This document shows positions 43,825-53,296 of a DNA stretch of 64,000 nt, piece by piece. Within the stretch, counting starts at the first letter, position 1, and each line of letters opens with the position of its first letter. The stretch lies in contig NZ_CP117167.1 in assembly GCF_028596025.1 (NCBI RefSeq), positions 5,642,001 through 5,706,000 of the forward strand. The letters are read 5' to 3'. The DNA comes from Mucilaginibacter jinjuensis. GTDB lineage: Bacteria; Bacteroidota; Bacteroidia; Sphingobacteriales; Sphingobacteriaceae. The notes beneath the pieces are model-generated. The model was given only the letters and a program-made list of their open reading frames with translations. It made no database searches and was not told the origin of the DNA. The translations under genes and the position numbers were made by a program.

Positions 43825-45333
43825 CTATTTTTTTAGTTCAATATCTGCTAGTATTTGTAATGTGCCCAACTCCAGTATTGTTTCCAGTTTTTGGCTCACA
43901 GCTTCTTTAAATCCTTTTAAACGGGTAAGGTCGGTTCCCCAAAGGATGGTATCTTTTAATATTTGGTTTACTACGGTTTTGGTAGATGCATTAGCCCAGG
44001 CTTTGGCAAAAAATGCTGCATTACTATCAGTTACGGTATAGCCATTACCGTTAATACTGCCCGTATAATTACCATCTGCATCAGCTGTAACTTTCACAAA
44101 TCTCAGAAAGGCAGCAAATCCAAACGCAAAACTTTCGGGCACGGCATTACTGTTTTGATAATGATTAAGCAGCAAAGGCAATACCCGCATCTTAATTTTC
44201 GACGAATATTGTGCCGAAATGCTCAACCATTGGTGTTCAATATTCGGGTTACGGAAACGATCTATTACCGTTTGGATAAACTCCGTTTTATCTTGTTCAT
44301 CAATTGCATAAGGAATAGCCGGAGCAATTTCGTTCACCATTAATTGATTGATGAATTGCAAAAATTCCGGGTTATCCATCGCTTCTTTCACCGTTTTAAA
44401 TCCTGATAAGAAAGCGATGGCGCAGCTTAACGTATGTGTACCGTTCAGCAAGCGCAATTTCAATTCGCGGTAAATGCCAATATCAGGAGTAACAATAACA
44501 CCCTTGTGCGCTTGCGCGAATGACAATATAGCTTTAACCTTTTCATCACCCTCAATAGCCCATAAGCAATAAGGCTCGGCAATGGTTCGCAGGCCATCTT
44601 CGTAGCCCGATTCCTGCTCGTAAGCATCATTTTGTTCTGACTGTGGTTTGCCTGGCACAATGCGGTCTACCAACGAGTTACAGAAATGATTGTGGCTTTC
44701 CAGCCAATCCATAAATGCAGGTTCAAGCTTATTGAGGTGGGCCAGTTCCAGTACGATCGACTCCAGTTTTTTGCCATTATCTACAATCAATTCTGTAGGA
44801 ATGATAATCAAACCGCTTTTACTGCTTGCACCGAAAGCTTTGTATCGCTCGTAAAGTAAAGCCAGCAACTTACCCGGGAATGATACCGGAGGGTGGCGCG
44901 TAATATCATCCTGCACCAGTTGGATGCCAATTTCTGTTGTGTTAGAGATGATGACCTGCAGATGTGGGTTATGAGCAGCCCTTAAAATAGTTTCCCAATC
45001 TTTAGTAGCCGAAAGCACCCGACTTATGGATGAATTGATGATCTGCTCATCAATCTCTACACCGTTCTGTATGCCTTTAATGTATAAAGTATACAACCCG
45101 TCCTGGCGCTCAAAATCGGATGCCGAACCAGTGTCAGTCGATTTAACAACCATAATACGGCCATTGAAAATGCCTTCGCGGTTAGCTTTATCTATAAAAT
45201 AATCCGGTAAGCCTCTTAAAAGCACACCTGTGCCAAATTGCAATACCTTTTCGGGCAAATCGAAAAGTTCTTCATCGGGCACCACCAGATCCGGGACATC
45301 AATTTTTTTAAGATTATATCGGGTTAAAATCAT
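43825..45333 (-). CDS. uxaB: Tagaturonate reductase (altronate oxidoreductase)
   Basis: 502 residues of the mannitol dehydrogenase/UxaB family. The N-terminal NAD-binding part has VLQFGTGVLLRGLPDYFIDKA, and the C-terminal domain has LKLRLLNGTHTLSCAIAFLSGFKTVKEA, with the conserved Asn/His/Lys cluster of the family. Reduces tagaturonate to altronate with NADH. The segment NSLVDRIVPGKP is the UxaB signature. Followed at once by uxaA. Confidence 0.94.
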   Translation of the reverse strand: MILTRYNLKKIDVPDLVVPDEELFDLPEKVLQFGTGVLLRGLPDYFIDKANREGIFNGRIMVVKSTDTGSASDFERQDGLYTLYIKGIQNGVEIDEQIINSSISRVLSATKDWETILRAAHNPHLQVIISNTTEIGIQLVQDDITRHPPVSFPGKLLALLYERYKAFGASSKSGLIIIPTELIVDNGKKLESIVLELAHLNKLEPAFMDWLESHNHFCNSLVDRIVPGKPQSEQNDAYEQESGYEDGLRTIAEPYCLWAIEGDEKVKAILSFAQAHKGVIVTPDIGIYRELKLRLLNGTHTLSCAIAFLSGFKTVKEAMDNPEFLQFINQLMVNEIAPAIPYAIDEQDKTEFIQTVIDRFRNPNIEHQWLSISAQYSSKIKMRVLPLLLNHYQNSNAVPESFAFGFAAFLRFVKVTADADGNYTGSINGNGYTVTDSNAAFFAKAWANASTKTVVNQILKDTILWGTDLTRLKGFKEAVSQKLETILELGTLQILADIELKK

Positions 45334-45373
45334 ATCGTTTTTTCTATTCGGGGTATCGTTCTTTCTGCCGGCT

Positions 45374-47278
45374 TTACTTTTTGTTAGCGGTTGGTATTTG
45401 TTTCACCGCCCATTGCACCAGTTCTTTTGCAGCCTCGTAATTCTGGTACTCGGCAGGCAGTTTGCGGCCATCTACATACTCATTATAAAACCAGGGGTCG
45501 CCCACGGCAAACACGGTACCCTTGCCATATTTTGCCGTCGCGATAATTATATCACCTTTATCCGTCAAAGCAGATTGTGCAGGCGCGGTAACTTTCAGCG
45601 TGCTAATCTCCTTGATATAAACCTTCTGCACATTGGGGAATATGGCGTTACCTGCCGGGATGGTAATAGCAGCCTGCTCAAACTGTGTACCCTGCACATG
45701 GTTACGGCTATCCTCATTAAACTGGATGCCGAATTTGGCCATCAACTGGTTCAAATGTTTAAACTCAGCATTTCCGGTATCATTGTTCAACACCAATAAT
45801 ACGCCACCCGCTTTTACCCATTCGCTGATGGCTTTAATGTGTGGCGTTTCGATGTATTTGGTATCAGGGTTTTCCTTCGGAATGTCGGGGTCTACAATGA
45901 TGTAGATGTTAGCCTTTTTAAGATTATCGGCATCCGGGGCATCATAGAGCGTTTGCGTACTTACACCCTCGTTATTAAACAAATGAGCCATAAATGAAAA
46001 ACCGCTATTCGACACCTCATCCCATTTGTAATGGAAAGGCATGCTTTTGCCGGTTACATCATTTTTGTGCTCATTATTAAAATAGCTATCTAATAAGGCA
46101 ATTTTTCCTTTGCCTTCATTCAGGTGGGCTAATCGTTCAATCTCTACACTGGCCAATATAAAAGCGCCAACGCCTTTCGGGTCGTTTTGTACTACCTTTT
46201 CGCTCAGATAATATTCATAGCTGCCATCGCGGTAAGGTTTACCACCCAAGCCGCCAACGCTAACCGTGCCGTTCAAATTAACCAAGCCGTTGGCATCTGT
46301 CTCAATAAATTTGCTCACTGTGGCCTTATATCCTTTTTGTGCAACAACCATATCTGTGGCTGGCAAATAACCTTTGCGCGTGCCTTTAGCTAAAGCATAC
46401 ACAAACATGCTGGATACAGAAGCTTCGGGATAATTGCCTTTTACACCGGCTTTATCCAGGATCTGATACCATAATCCTGATTGCGGGTCCTGGTATTTTT
46501 TAATGGCGATGGATAAGCGGTTCAGGATAGCAATCAACTCAGCACGTTTTGGGTTTTGAGCCGGGAAATAATCCAGCACATCAACTAATGCCATCGCATA
46601 CCAGCCATCGGCACGCCCCCAAAAATTTGGCGAAACACCGGTTTTCGGGTTAGACCATTTTTCCTGGTGACTTTGATCCCAGGCATGGAAAAGCAACCCA
46701 GTCTTTGCATCACGCGCCTGTTTTTCCATCAGGATAAACTGATTGGCTATATCATCAAATGCAGCATCATCATGAAAGGTAGCTACATATTCAGCATAAA
46801 ACGGTTCGCCCATGTAAAGCCCATCCAGCCACATTTGGTTAGGATAACGCTTTTTATGCCAGAAACCACCTTCGGGTACGCGGGGCTGCCCTTTTAATTG
46901 CTCCCGTAATTGGGTGGCAGCTTTATAGTATTTTTCGCTGCCGGTTACTTTGTAGAGGGTAAGCAGGATACGGCCGCATAAAATATTATCCAGGTTATAA
47001 TCTTCAAGTTTGTAGGTTTTAATGTTTCCATCAGCCGTCACAAACTGATCCATACAATGCTGCATGTATTTAAAGTACATGCCGTCGCCGGTTTGCATCC
47101 AAACGCCTTCAACACCTTTCAATATTACACCATGGTCGTAAGTCCACTTGCCCGATGGCAGGGTATCTTTCCACAAAGTCATAGCCGTAGCAGCCATGCG
47201 TTGTGACAATGGCTTTTCCTGTGCATTGGATAATTTCACACAGCCAAGAAGTAGTAATATATAAATGATCTTCTTCAT
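45374..47278 (-). CDS. GH105 unsaturated rhamnogalacturonyl hydrolase fused to a DUF4350-like domain
   Basis: 634 residues. A signal peptide (KIIYILLLLGCVKLSNAQ) is followed by an alpha/alpha-barrel glycoside hydrolase (about 20-380): GVWMQTGDGMYFKYMQ, MWLDGLYMGEPFYAEY with the catalytic Asp, NFWGRADGWYAMALVDVLDYFP and EASVSSMFVYALAKG. These enzymes remove the unsaturated uronic acid left by pectate and rhamnogalacturonan lyases. The C-terminal part (about 390-630) is a ThuA/DUF4350-like class I glutaminase-type domain (GKIALLDSYFNNE, NIYIIVDPDIP, GTVFAVGDPWFYNEY). Periplasmic by its signal peptide. Confidence 0.88.
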   Translation of the reverse strand: MKKIIYILLLLGCVKLSNAQEKPLSQRMAATAMTLWKDTLPSGKWTYDHGVILKGVEGVWMQTGDGMYFKYMQHCMDQFVTADGNIKTYKLEDYNLDNILCGRILLTLYKVTGSEKYYKAATQLREQLKGQPRVPEGGFWHKKRYPNQMWLDGLYMGEPFYAEYVATFHDDAAFDDIANQFILMEKQARDAKTGLLFHAWDQSHQEKWSNPKTGVSPNFWGRADGWYAMALVDVLDYFPAQNPKRAELIAILNRLSIAIKKYQDPQSGLWYQILDKAGVKGNYPEASVSSMFVYALAKGTRKGYLPATDMVVAQKGYKATVSKFIETDANGLVNLNGTVSVGGLGGKPYRDGSYEYYLSEKVVQNDPKGVGAFILASVEIERLAHLNEGKGKIALLDSYFNNEHKNDVTGKSMPFHYKWDEVSNSGFSFMAHLFNNEGVSTQTLYDAPDADNLKKANIYIIVDPDIPKENPDTKYIETPHIKAISEWVKAGGVLLVLNNDTGNAEFKHLNQLMAKFGIQFNEDSRNHVQGTQFEQAAITIPAGNAIFPNVQKVYIKEISTLKVTAPAQSALTDKGDIIIATAKYGKGTVFAVGDPWFYNEYVDGRKLPAEYQNYEAAKELVQWAVKQIPTANKK

Positions 47279-47281
47279 CCG

Positions 47282-48976
47282 TTAATTCATTATAAATGAT
47301 TGTTCGGTGGCGCCATCAGTAAACTCAACATTGTTTTTGACACCACCTGCCCATGTGTTTTTTACACTGATCCCTTTAGTTTTTTCTCCACCTATTTTAA
47401 ATAAAAGGTCGCCTCCAATGGGATATTTCAAAACATCGAACGTAATGTTATTGCTGTTATTGATGCTGATAACCGGGTTGGTATTATCTGTTAATAACTG
47501 CACATTTTTTAAATGGATGCCTGTCGCTTCGGTACATTCCATACCTTTTTTAGCTTTGATCACCATGTTATCGAGGTAAATATCAGCGATGTTCATTTCG
47601 GGTAAGCCGCGCACAAAAATGGCTTTGGCTGCACCGTTGCAAACTACGTTTCGCACATGAAAATCTTTAAACAAAGGTGTAGCGTCAGTAACCGGGAACG
47701 TTTCTACCACTGGTGCAGCACGCTGTTCGCCAGCCAGGGGCACCGGGTCTTTAGCTTCGTAATACATGTCGAACAGCAGGGCTTCGCCTACAATATCTTT
47801 CATATTAATGTCTGAGATATAGATCTTTTCCACCACACCACCGCGACCGCGGGTAGTTTTAAAACGCAGGCCAATATCTGTGCCGATGAAAGAGCAATTA
47901 GATACAATCATATTCTTCACCCCACCCGACATTTCGCTGCCGATTACAAAACCACCATGTGCATGGTAAACAATGCAGTTACGCACAATCACATTTTCAG
48001 TTGGGATACCGCGTTTGCGGCCTTCCTCATCACGGCCCGATTTGATGCAGATGCCATCGTCGCCAACATCAAAAGTGCTGTTTTCGATCAGAGCATTTTT
48101 GCACGATTCCAGATCTATGCCGTCGCCATTTTGTGCATACCAGGGATTCTTAACTTGTACATTGCGCACGGTAATATCGGTACATAATAAAGGGTGCAGG
48201 TTCCATGCCGGTGAGTTTTGGAAAGTAACGCCTTCCAGCAATACTTTTTTACAACTTTCCAGTACAATCAAATTAGGGCGAAGAAAGTCTTTAATATCCT
48301 CAAAATCTTTAACCGTTTTGCCATTCAGCAATACCCCCGGCTGTTTGGTTTGTGTGCCTTTAACCGTTTTTTCTGATGGGTACCAGGTCTTTTTATCTTC
48401 GCTCACTAAACCGCCAGATGCCACCAGGTTTTTCCATTGCGTATCGGTTAATTTATCTTTTTTAACCATGCGCCAGGCATCGCCATTGCCATCTATAATG
48501 CCCGAACCGGTGATAGCCACGTTCTCCAGGTTCTTACCCGAGATAGGCGACTGGTTACGTGCTGATGGCAAGCCTTCCCAGTTACCGGCTACCAATGGGT
48601 ATTGATCGAAATCTTTGGTGAAGAGCAAAATAGCATCGCGGTTGATGTGCAGGTTTACATTGCTTTTCAATACAATTGGCCCGCTTAACCAAATCCCTGT
48701 TGGTACTACCACCACGCCGCCGCCTGCTTTATTGCAAGCGTTAATAGCACTATTAATAGCCGAGGTATTTAATGTGATACCATCGGCTTTGGCACCAAAA
48801 CGTATAATATTGATCGTATCTTTTTTAAACATAGGTTGCTGCACTTTGGGCAAAACCATACCACCAAAGGCAGCAGATTGCACTTGTTTTTTGGGAGATG
48901 TATTTTGTGCTTCTGCGCCAGTAAAAAGTAGTACGGCCAACAGCAAACAGCTGCCGGTTTTATTAAATATCTTCAT
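47282..48976 (-). CDS. Polygalacturonase, glycoside hydrolase family 28
   Basis: 564 residues with a signal peptide (SCLLLAVLLFTGAEAQ). Parallel beta-helix; GH28 residues are visible in QNGDGIDLESCKN, FDVGDDGICIKSG (the catalytic DD), HGGFVIGSEMSGG (in place of the GHG loop) and GLRFKTTRGRGG (the RIK-like substrate loop). Hydrolyses polygalacturonate, probably exo-acting on oligomers in the periplasm, judging by length and location (inference). It heads the GH28-GH105-uxaB-uxaA operon, downstream of the operator at 49094. Confidence 0.92.
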   Translation of the reverse strand: MKIFNKTGSCLLLAVLLFTGAEAQNTSPKKQVQSAAFGGMVLPKVQQPMFKKDTINIIRFGAKADGITLNTSAINSAINACNKAGGGVVVVPTGIWLSGPIVLKSNVNLHINRDAILLFTKDFDQYPLVAGNWEGLPSARNQSPISGKNLENVAITGSGIIDGNGDAWRMVKKDKLTDTQWKNLVASGGLVSEDKKTWYPSEKTVKGTQTKQPGVLLNGKTVKDFEDIKDFLRPNLIVLESCKKVLLEGVTFQNSPAWNLHPLLCTDITVRNVQVKNPWYAQNGDGIDLESCKNALIENSTFDVGDDGICIKSGRDEEGRKRGIPTENVIVRNCIVYHAHGGFVIGSEMSGGVKNMIVSNCSFIGTDIGLRFKTTRGRGGVVEKIYISDINMKDIVGEALLFDMYYEAKDPVPLAGEQRAAPVVETFPVTDATPLFKDFHVRNVVCNGAAKAIFVRGLPEMNIADIYLDNMVIKAKKGMECTEATGIHLKNVQLLTDNTNPVISINNSNNITFDVLKYPIGGDLLFKIGGEKTKGISVKNTWAGGVKNNVEFTDGATEQSFIMN

Positions 48977-49093
48977 AAATATCTCTTCAGATAATTTGGT
49001 TTCTGATTGGTTGGATGGCCTTCGAAAAAGCTCATTTCAAGCAATTCTAATTAGTTTTTTACGGTTAAAATATTAATCGGGTATAATTATTTA

Positions 49094-49119
49094 TGCAATC
49101 GTTCCCGGAAACGATTGCA
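49094..49119. promoter_or_regulatory. LacI-type operator, 26-bp palindrome (copy 1)
   Basis: TGCAATCGTTCC with its GGAAACGATTGCA partner, an almost perfect palindrome with one mismatched pair. Identical over 26 bp to the site at 58578-58603. It lies 118 bp upstream of the GH28 start, at the promoter side of that operon. Confidence 0.85.
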
Positions 49120-49150
49120 CGGTTAACTATCGTTTTATCATTTATCTGGC

Positions 49151-50143
49151 TCATGGTTCCCAATGGTCTGAGCCGCTCAATACATTTTTAATGGTATAAC
49201 GTTGTGCTTCTTTTGCGCTTAGTTGTCTTGACCATTTTACACGGTCTTTAGTAGATGAGCCTGCACCTGTATTTCCATACTCTGCATAAAAGGTGGTCTT
49301 CTCTTTATCGGGGAACATGACATCGCCTTTCCATGGGTTCCAGCCTTCAGGTAAAATATGGCTACCCTGTTCGCAATGGATAAATACCGTTTGGGCATAA
49401 GGCCGCCAGGGCCTGCCGAGATATACTTTGGTAGCCGATGTATCAGCTATCAGCTTGCAACTCAAAAACACAAAACCAAACTGCTGTTGGGGTGAAGTTG
49501 CTGCTGCCGTGATGTACGAATTGATTAAACTTTTAATGGTGCAATCCTGGAATACCACTATGGCTTCGCCGAAAATAAAATCGGTGGTGCCTTCGATATA
49601 ACAGTTCTGGTATAACTGTCGACTGTTACTCGTAGCTGCATACAAGGTGTCCTGATTGCCCAGTAAACGGCAGTTTTTAATTACACATCTGTCACCTTCT
49701 ACATGTAAAGCAACGGCCTGCCCAACCCGGCCTGCGGCGTTTTCGATGGTCAGGTTTTCGAGCACACAATCATTGCCCTGCACCAACACAGTGTATGAAG
49801 TATAGGTACTGAACTTATCTTTCCCAAAAGCATCCCTACCATCCGGGTAAGCCTTGCCCGAATAATCGTTATTAGTGATGATGGTATTAACCGCGTCTTC
49901 TCCAATTAATGAGATATGGGTTTTCCACGATGGGATCATCAGTTTTTCGTGGTAAATCCCTTTTTTAATATGAATGATCACCTGTTTCTGCGAAAGGTCA
50001 CGTACCGAATTCACAGCTTCCTGTATAGTTTTATAACTGCCGCTACCATCGGCAGATACGGTTAGTTCGGCAGGGTAAGTGATGGTTTGCGCCTTTACTT
50101 GCAAGGCAAAGAAACAACAGAAAATAAATAGTATTTTTCGCAT
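49151..50143 (-). CDS. Pectinesterase, carbohydrate esterase family 8 (first copy)
   Basis: 330 residues with a signal peptide (ILFIFCCFFALQVKAQ). CE8 catalytic residues: GNQDTLY (Asp, with the oxyanion Gln), EGTTDFIFG (second Asp) and LGRPWRPYA (Arg, Trp). De-esterifies methylated galacturonate so that lyases and hydrolases can work. Two bases follow the end of the second CE8 gene, and the two share the GRPWRPYA end region but differ along their length, so they are likely old duplicates. Confidence 0.94.
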   Translation of the reverse strand: MRKILFIFCCFFALQVKAQTITYPAELTVSADGSGSYKTIQEAVNSVRDLSQKQVIIHIKKGIYHEKLMIPSWKTHISLIGEDAVNTIITNNDYSGKAYPDGRDAFGKDKFSTYTSYTVLVQGNDCVLENLTIENAAGRVGQAVALHVEGDRCVIKNCRLLGNQDTLYAATSNSRQLYQNCYIEGTTDFIFGEAIVVFQDCTIKSLINSYITAAATSPQQQFGFVFLSCKLIADTSATKVYLGRPWRPYAQTVFIHCEQGSHILPEGWNPWKGDVMFPDKEKTTFYAEYGNTGAGSSTKDRVKWSRQLSAKEAQRYTIKNVLSGSDHWEP

Positions 50144-50145
50144 AC

Positions 50146-51114
50146 CTATTTATCTTTTAAAGGGTTCCAGTTATCTGTGCCGCCTAAAACTTTTTTAGCG
50201 GTGTATTGATTTACTTCGTCATCAGTCAATTGATGCGACCAGCTAACCCGCCCGTTAGGTTTAAAACCTGCACCTGTATTCTTGTATTCGGCATAATAGG
50301 CAGTTGCTTTATTGGCTTCATTTCTCCAGAAATCCCAGCCTACGGCTTTGATCTGTGGGCCTAAATCGCAATTGATATAAACCACTTTGGCGTATGGCCG
50401 CCACGGCCGGCCGAGGTAAAAACTTTCATCAGGCGCATCGCCGGTTATCTTGCAGTTTTTAAATACATAGCCGTAAGCTGCACCATTAGGAGTTGATGCC
50501 GCGGTAACATAACCACCGCCCTTTTTGCAATAGATAGTGCAGTTTTGAAACCAAGCCGTAGCAGCCCCGAAAATAAAGTCGACCGTACCTTCGATATAAC
50601 AGTCCAAATAAAATTGGCGGCTGCCTGGCCCGAAGGTGTACAATGTATCCTGAAAGCCAAGAAAGCGGCAGTTCTTAAAAAACGACTGATCGCCCGCCAC
50701 CCAAACCGCCACAGCCTGACCAGCCGTAAGCCCGGCAGAGTTTTCGAAAGTTAAATTCTCGGCACTAAAATCAGAGCCATAAATAAAAAAACTGGCCGAA
50801 CCGCTGGTGCCAATCTCTTTGCCGGTACTGTCTTTACGGGCGTGGTAATCATCGTAAGTAAGGATGGTTTTATCCTTGTCTTCACCAATCATTTGCACAT
50901 GTAGCTTGGTAGCAGGCAATACCAGTTTTTCTTTATAGATTCCTTTTTTAATATAGATAACGGTAGTCTGTTTACTGCTATCGGGCACGGCATTAATAGC
51001 CTGTTGTACGGTTTTATAATTACCACTGCCATCCGCAGCAACAACAAACCGTTTGGTTTGGGCGAAGGTTGCAGACAGACAAACGCAAAACAGCATTAAT
51101 AACCCGAATCTCAT
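50146..51114 (-). CDS. Pectinesterase, carbohydrate esterase family 8 (second copy)
   Basis: 322 residues, signal peptide ending TFAQ. Catalytic motifs GFQDTLY, EGTVDFIFGAA and YLGRPWRPYAKVVY. It starts four bases inside the end of the CE12 gene, so translation is coupled. The tandem CE8 pair may cover differently esterified pectins (inference). Confidence 0.94.
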   Translation of the reverse strand: MRFGLLMLFCVCLSATFAQTKRFVVAADGSGNYKTVQQAINAVPDSSKQTTVIYIKKGIYKEKLVLPATKLHVQMIGEDKDKTILTYDDYHARKDSTGKEIGTSGSASFFIYGSDFSAENLTFENSAGLTAGQAVAVWVAGDQSFFKNCRFLGFQDTLYTFGPGSRQFYLDCYIEGTVDFIFGAATAWFQNCTIYCKKGGGYVTAASTPNGAAYGYVFKNCKITGDAPDESFYLGRPWRPYAKVVYINCDLGPQIKAVGWDFWRNEANKATAYYAEYKNTGAGFKPNGRVSWSHQLTDDEVNQYTAKKVLGGTDNWNPLKDK

Positions 51115-51887
51115 TTGGTAACTGGTTTTGGTTTGATAATGCGTTCGGCTAATTCAGGTGCTACTGTACGTACTTCGGCCAATACCAACTCGGCTATACG
51201 GCGGGCGCCGAGTTCGCTGAAATGGGTGTTGTCTTGCTTACCATCGGGATAGTTAGGATGTTCGCCGGCTACTAAATAATTGTAAAGTAGCTGTGATTTG
51301 TCAGGGCCTAATTCCTGTAATAGATCCTGGCTTTTTTGGTCGAGGTCTATTAGTAACACATGATTTTCTTGCGCTACCTGTTTTACCAGTGGGGTGTAGA
51401 TAGGATGTGTGGCGATTACTTTTCCATTCGCATCAAACTGCCTGCGGGTTACCGGGGTAATCAAAATCGGGATCGCCTTTTTGCTGCGGGCAACAGTTAC
51501 AAACTGTAATAGATATTTTTTATAATCTTCTTCAGAAGTATAGGTGGCCTTGGTTTTTACTTCATCATTGTGCCCGAATTGGATAAACAGGTAATCACCT
51601 TCTTTCAAATTATCAGCAACAGGCTGCCATAAACCTTCGGCAATAAATGATTTGGTACTGCGGCCGTTTTTGGCGCGGTTATCAATGGTAACTGTGGTAT
51701 CGAAGAAATTGGCAAAAGGCATACCCCAGCCGGTTTCGGGGTAGGCACGTTTTTCTTTGATAGACATGGTAGAATCGCCGATCATGTAGACGGTAATATG
51801 CTTTTGCGGCAGCTTAAAAGCGGCAAAAGCTAATCCAACAATAACAAGACTATAAGCGAGATATTTCTTTAATATAGGGGTATTCAT
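51111..51887 (-). CDS. Rhamnogalacturonan acetylesterase (CE12, SGNH/GDSL)
   Basis: 258 residues with an N-terminal signal or anchor (SLVIVGLAFAAFKL). SGNH blocks are all present: VYMIGDSTMS (Ser nucleophile), NRAKNGRSTKSF (Gly), IQFGHNDEVK (Asn) and DNTHFSELGARRIAELV (Asp and His). Removes acetyl groups from rhamnogalacturonan. Overlaps the PL1 gene by four bases. Confidence 0.9.
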   Translation of the reverse strand: MNTPILKKYLAYSLVIVGLAFAAFKLPQKHITVYMIGDSTMSIKEKRAYPETGWGMPFANFFDTTVTIDNRAKNGRSTKSFIAEGLWQPVADNLKEGDYLFIQFGHNDEVKTKATYTSEEDYKKYLLQFVTVARSKKAIPILITPVTRRQFDANGKVIATHPIYTPLVKQVAQENHVLLIDLDQKSQDLLQELGPDKSQLLYNYLVAGEHPNYPDGKQDNTHFSELGARRIAELVLAEVRTVAPELAERIIKPKPVTK

Positions 51888-53230
51888 ATTACGTCTTTTA
51901 CTAAGCTGTTTAGGTAAACTTCGAGGTTAGTGTATTGCTTGTCAAGTTTATAAGCCGCGCCATCGGCAGCATCATTCGGGTTAAGGCCGTGTTGTTTTTC
52001 CCAGGCATCGGGTATGCCGTCGTGGTCGGTATCCACAGGTGCTGGTAACGATTTTAGCTCGGGCCAGCCGCCAACATCTTTTTGCGAATCGATAATACCA
52101 TTTCGGTCTTTACCTTCTTTGGCTGTGCCGGTGGCAACATCCTGTAAAGTGCGTAAATCAACCGGATCGCGGTGCAGGTTTGCGCCTGCTTTTTGTAGGA
52201 TGGAATGATAAGCATCTTCGGCAGATTGGATATGATCTATCAACGCCGTCTTCAATGCTGTATCTGCTTTGGCAATCCCAACAGATTCGTCCTTTTGGCC
52301 TTGCACACCCTGCCAGTTATCGGCTGTTACTTTTGCATTCCCTACTAACACATTTCCGGTTAAATAATATTTGCCGAATGGCGCCCAGGGATTTAAAATG
52401 CGATTGAATGTTTTAGTAGTAGCCGGGCCAGGTTTGTAATAATTGTTAATCATGTTGTATTTGCCCCGCTCGCCACCATAAGTGCTGTTGCCACCCCAGT
52501 TGTAGATGGCGTTGTTGATAAAATCAACCAGTTCATCAGCTGGGTTAGGTACGGTTTCAGAACCGCTGAAGCGAGGGTTACGACTGGTATGGCTGGCCAG
52601 TAAGTTATGATGAAAGGTTGCGCGTTCGCCACCCCAAATACCGCCATAGCCGTGCGGGCCTTTAGAGTGAAATGAATGATCTAAACTTTCGGCAATGATA
52701 CACCACTGCATGGTGAAGTTTTTATTGTAGTAAAACGAAGCCGTTTCATCTATCGACCAGCTCATAGAGCAATGATCAATAATGATATTTTTATGGCTTC
52801 GCCCGTTGAAAGAATCATCCTCATACTTACGTTCATCGCCCATACGAAAACGCATATAGCGTACAATTACGTTATCTGCGTTAATAGTTGTAGTGTAGTT
52901 TCTTAAACAAATACCATCGCCAGGTGCGGTTTGTCCGGCTATGGTAATATTATTATTGCTGATAGTGAGTTTCGACTCCAACGCAATAGTACCAGACACG
53001 GCAAATACCACAATGCGCGGGCCTTTTTGCTGGATGGCATCGCGTAAGCTGCCTTCGCCGCTATCATTTAAATTGGTAACTACGTACACCTTACCGCCGC
53101 GGCCACCGGTGGTATATTTACCGTAACCTTCGGCACCGGGGAAAGCCAGCGTGCTGTCCCGATCTGCCGGGTAGGCGTGATGCAGCTGGATAAAAAGAAG
53201 CAGGGTAAGTATGATAGGTAGCTTTTTCAT
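51884..53230 (-). CDS. Pectate lyase, polysaccharide lyase family 1, with calcium-binding repeat
   Basis: 448 residues with a signal peptide (KKLPIILTLLLFIQLHHAYP). Beta-helix of the pectate lyase type: AFPGAEGYGKYTTGGRGGKVYVVTNLNDSGEGSLRDAI, VSGTIALESKLTISNNNITIAGQTAPGDGI and HTSRNPRFSG, the last giving the catalytic Arg. A C-terminal DTDHDGIPDAWEKQHGLNPN motif is a calcium-binding type 3 repeat. Cuts de-esterified polygalacturonate by beta-elimination. First enzyme after SusD. Confidence 0.93.
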   Translation of the reverse strand: MKKLPIILTLLLFIQLHHAYPADRDSTLAFPGAEGYGKYTTGGRGGKVYVVTNLNDSGEGSLRDAIQQKGPRIVVFAVSGTIALESKLTISNNNITIAGQTAPGDGICLRNYTTTINADNVIVRYMRFRMGDERKYEDDSFNGRSHKNIIIDHCSMSWSIDETASFYYNKNFTMQWCIIAESLDHSFHSKGPHGYGGIWGGERATFHHNLLASHTSRNPRFSGSETVPNPADELVDFINNAIYNWGGNSTYGGERGKYNMINNYYKPGPATTKTFNRILNPWAPFGKYYLTGNVLVGNAKVTADNWQGVQGQKDESVGIAKADTALKTALIDHIQSAEDAYHSILQKAGANLHRDPVDLRTLQDVATGTAKEGKDRNGIIDSQKDVGGWPELKSLPAPVDTDHDGIPDAWEKQHGLNPNDAADGAAYKLDKQYTNLEVYLNSLVKDVI

Positions 53231-53253
53231 GGGCGATGTTTAAAATAGTAAAA

Positions 53254-53276
53254 GCTGCCCCGCAAATTGGGGCAGC
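53254..53276 (-). terminator. Intra-operon terminator/attenuator after susD
   Basis: Stem GCTGCCCC / GGGGCAGC with loop GCAAATT region, followed on the minus strand by TTTTACTATTTT, in the 66-bp gap between the SusD and PL1 genes. It would let susCD be expressed more than the enzymes. Confidence 0.65.
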
Positions 53277-53296
53277 CTTAAATAATAAATCAATAA

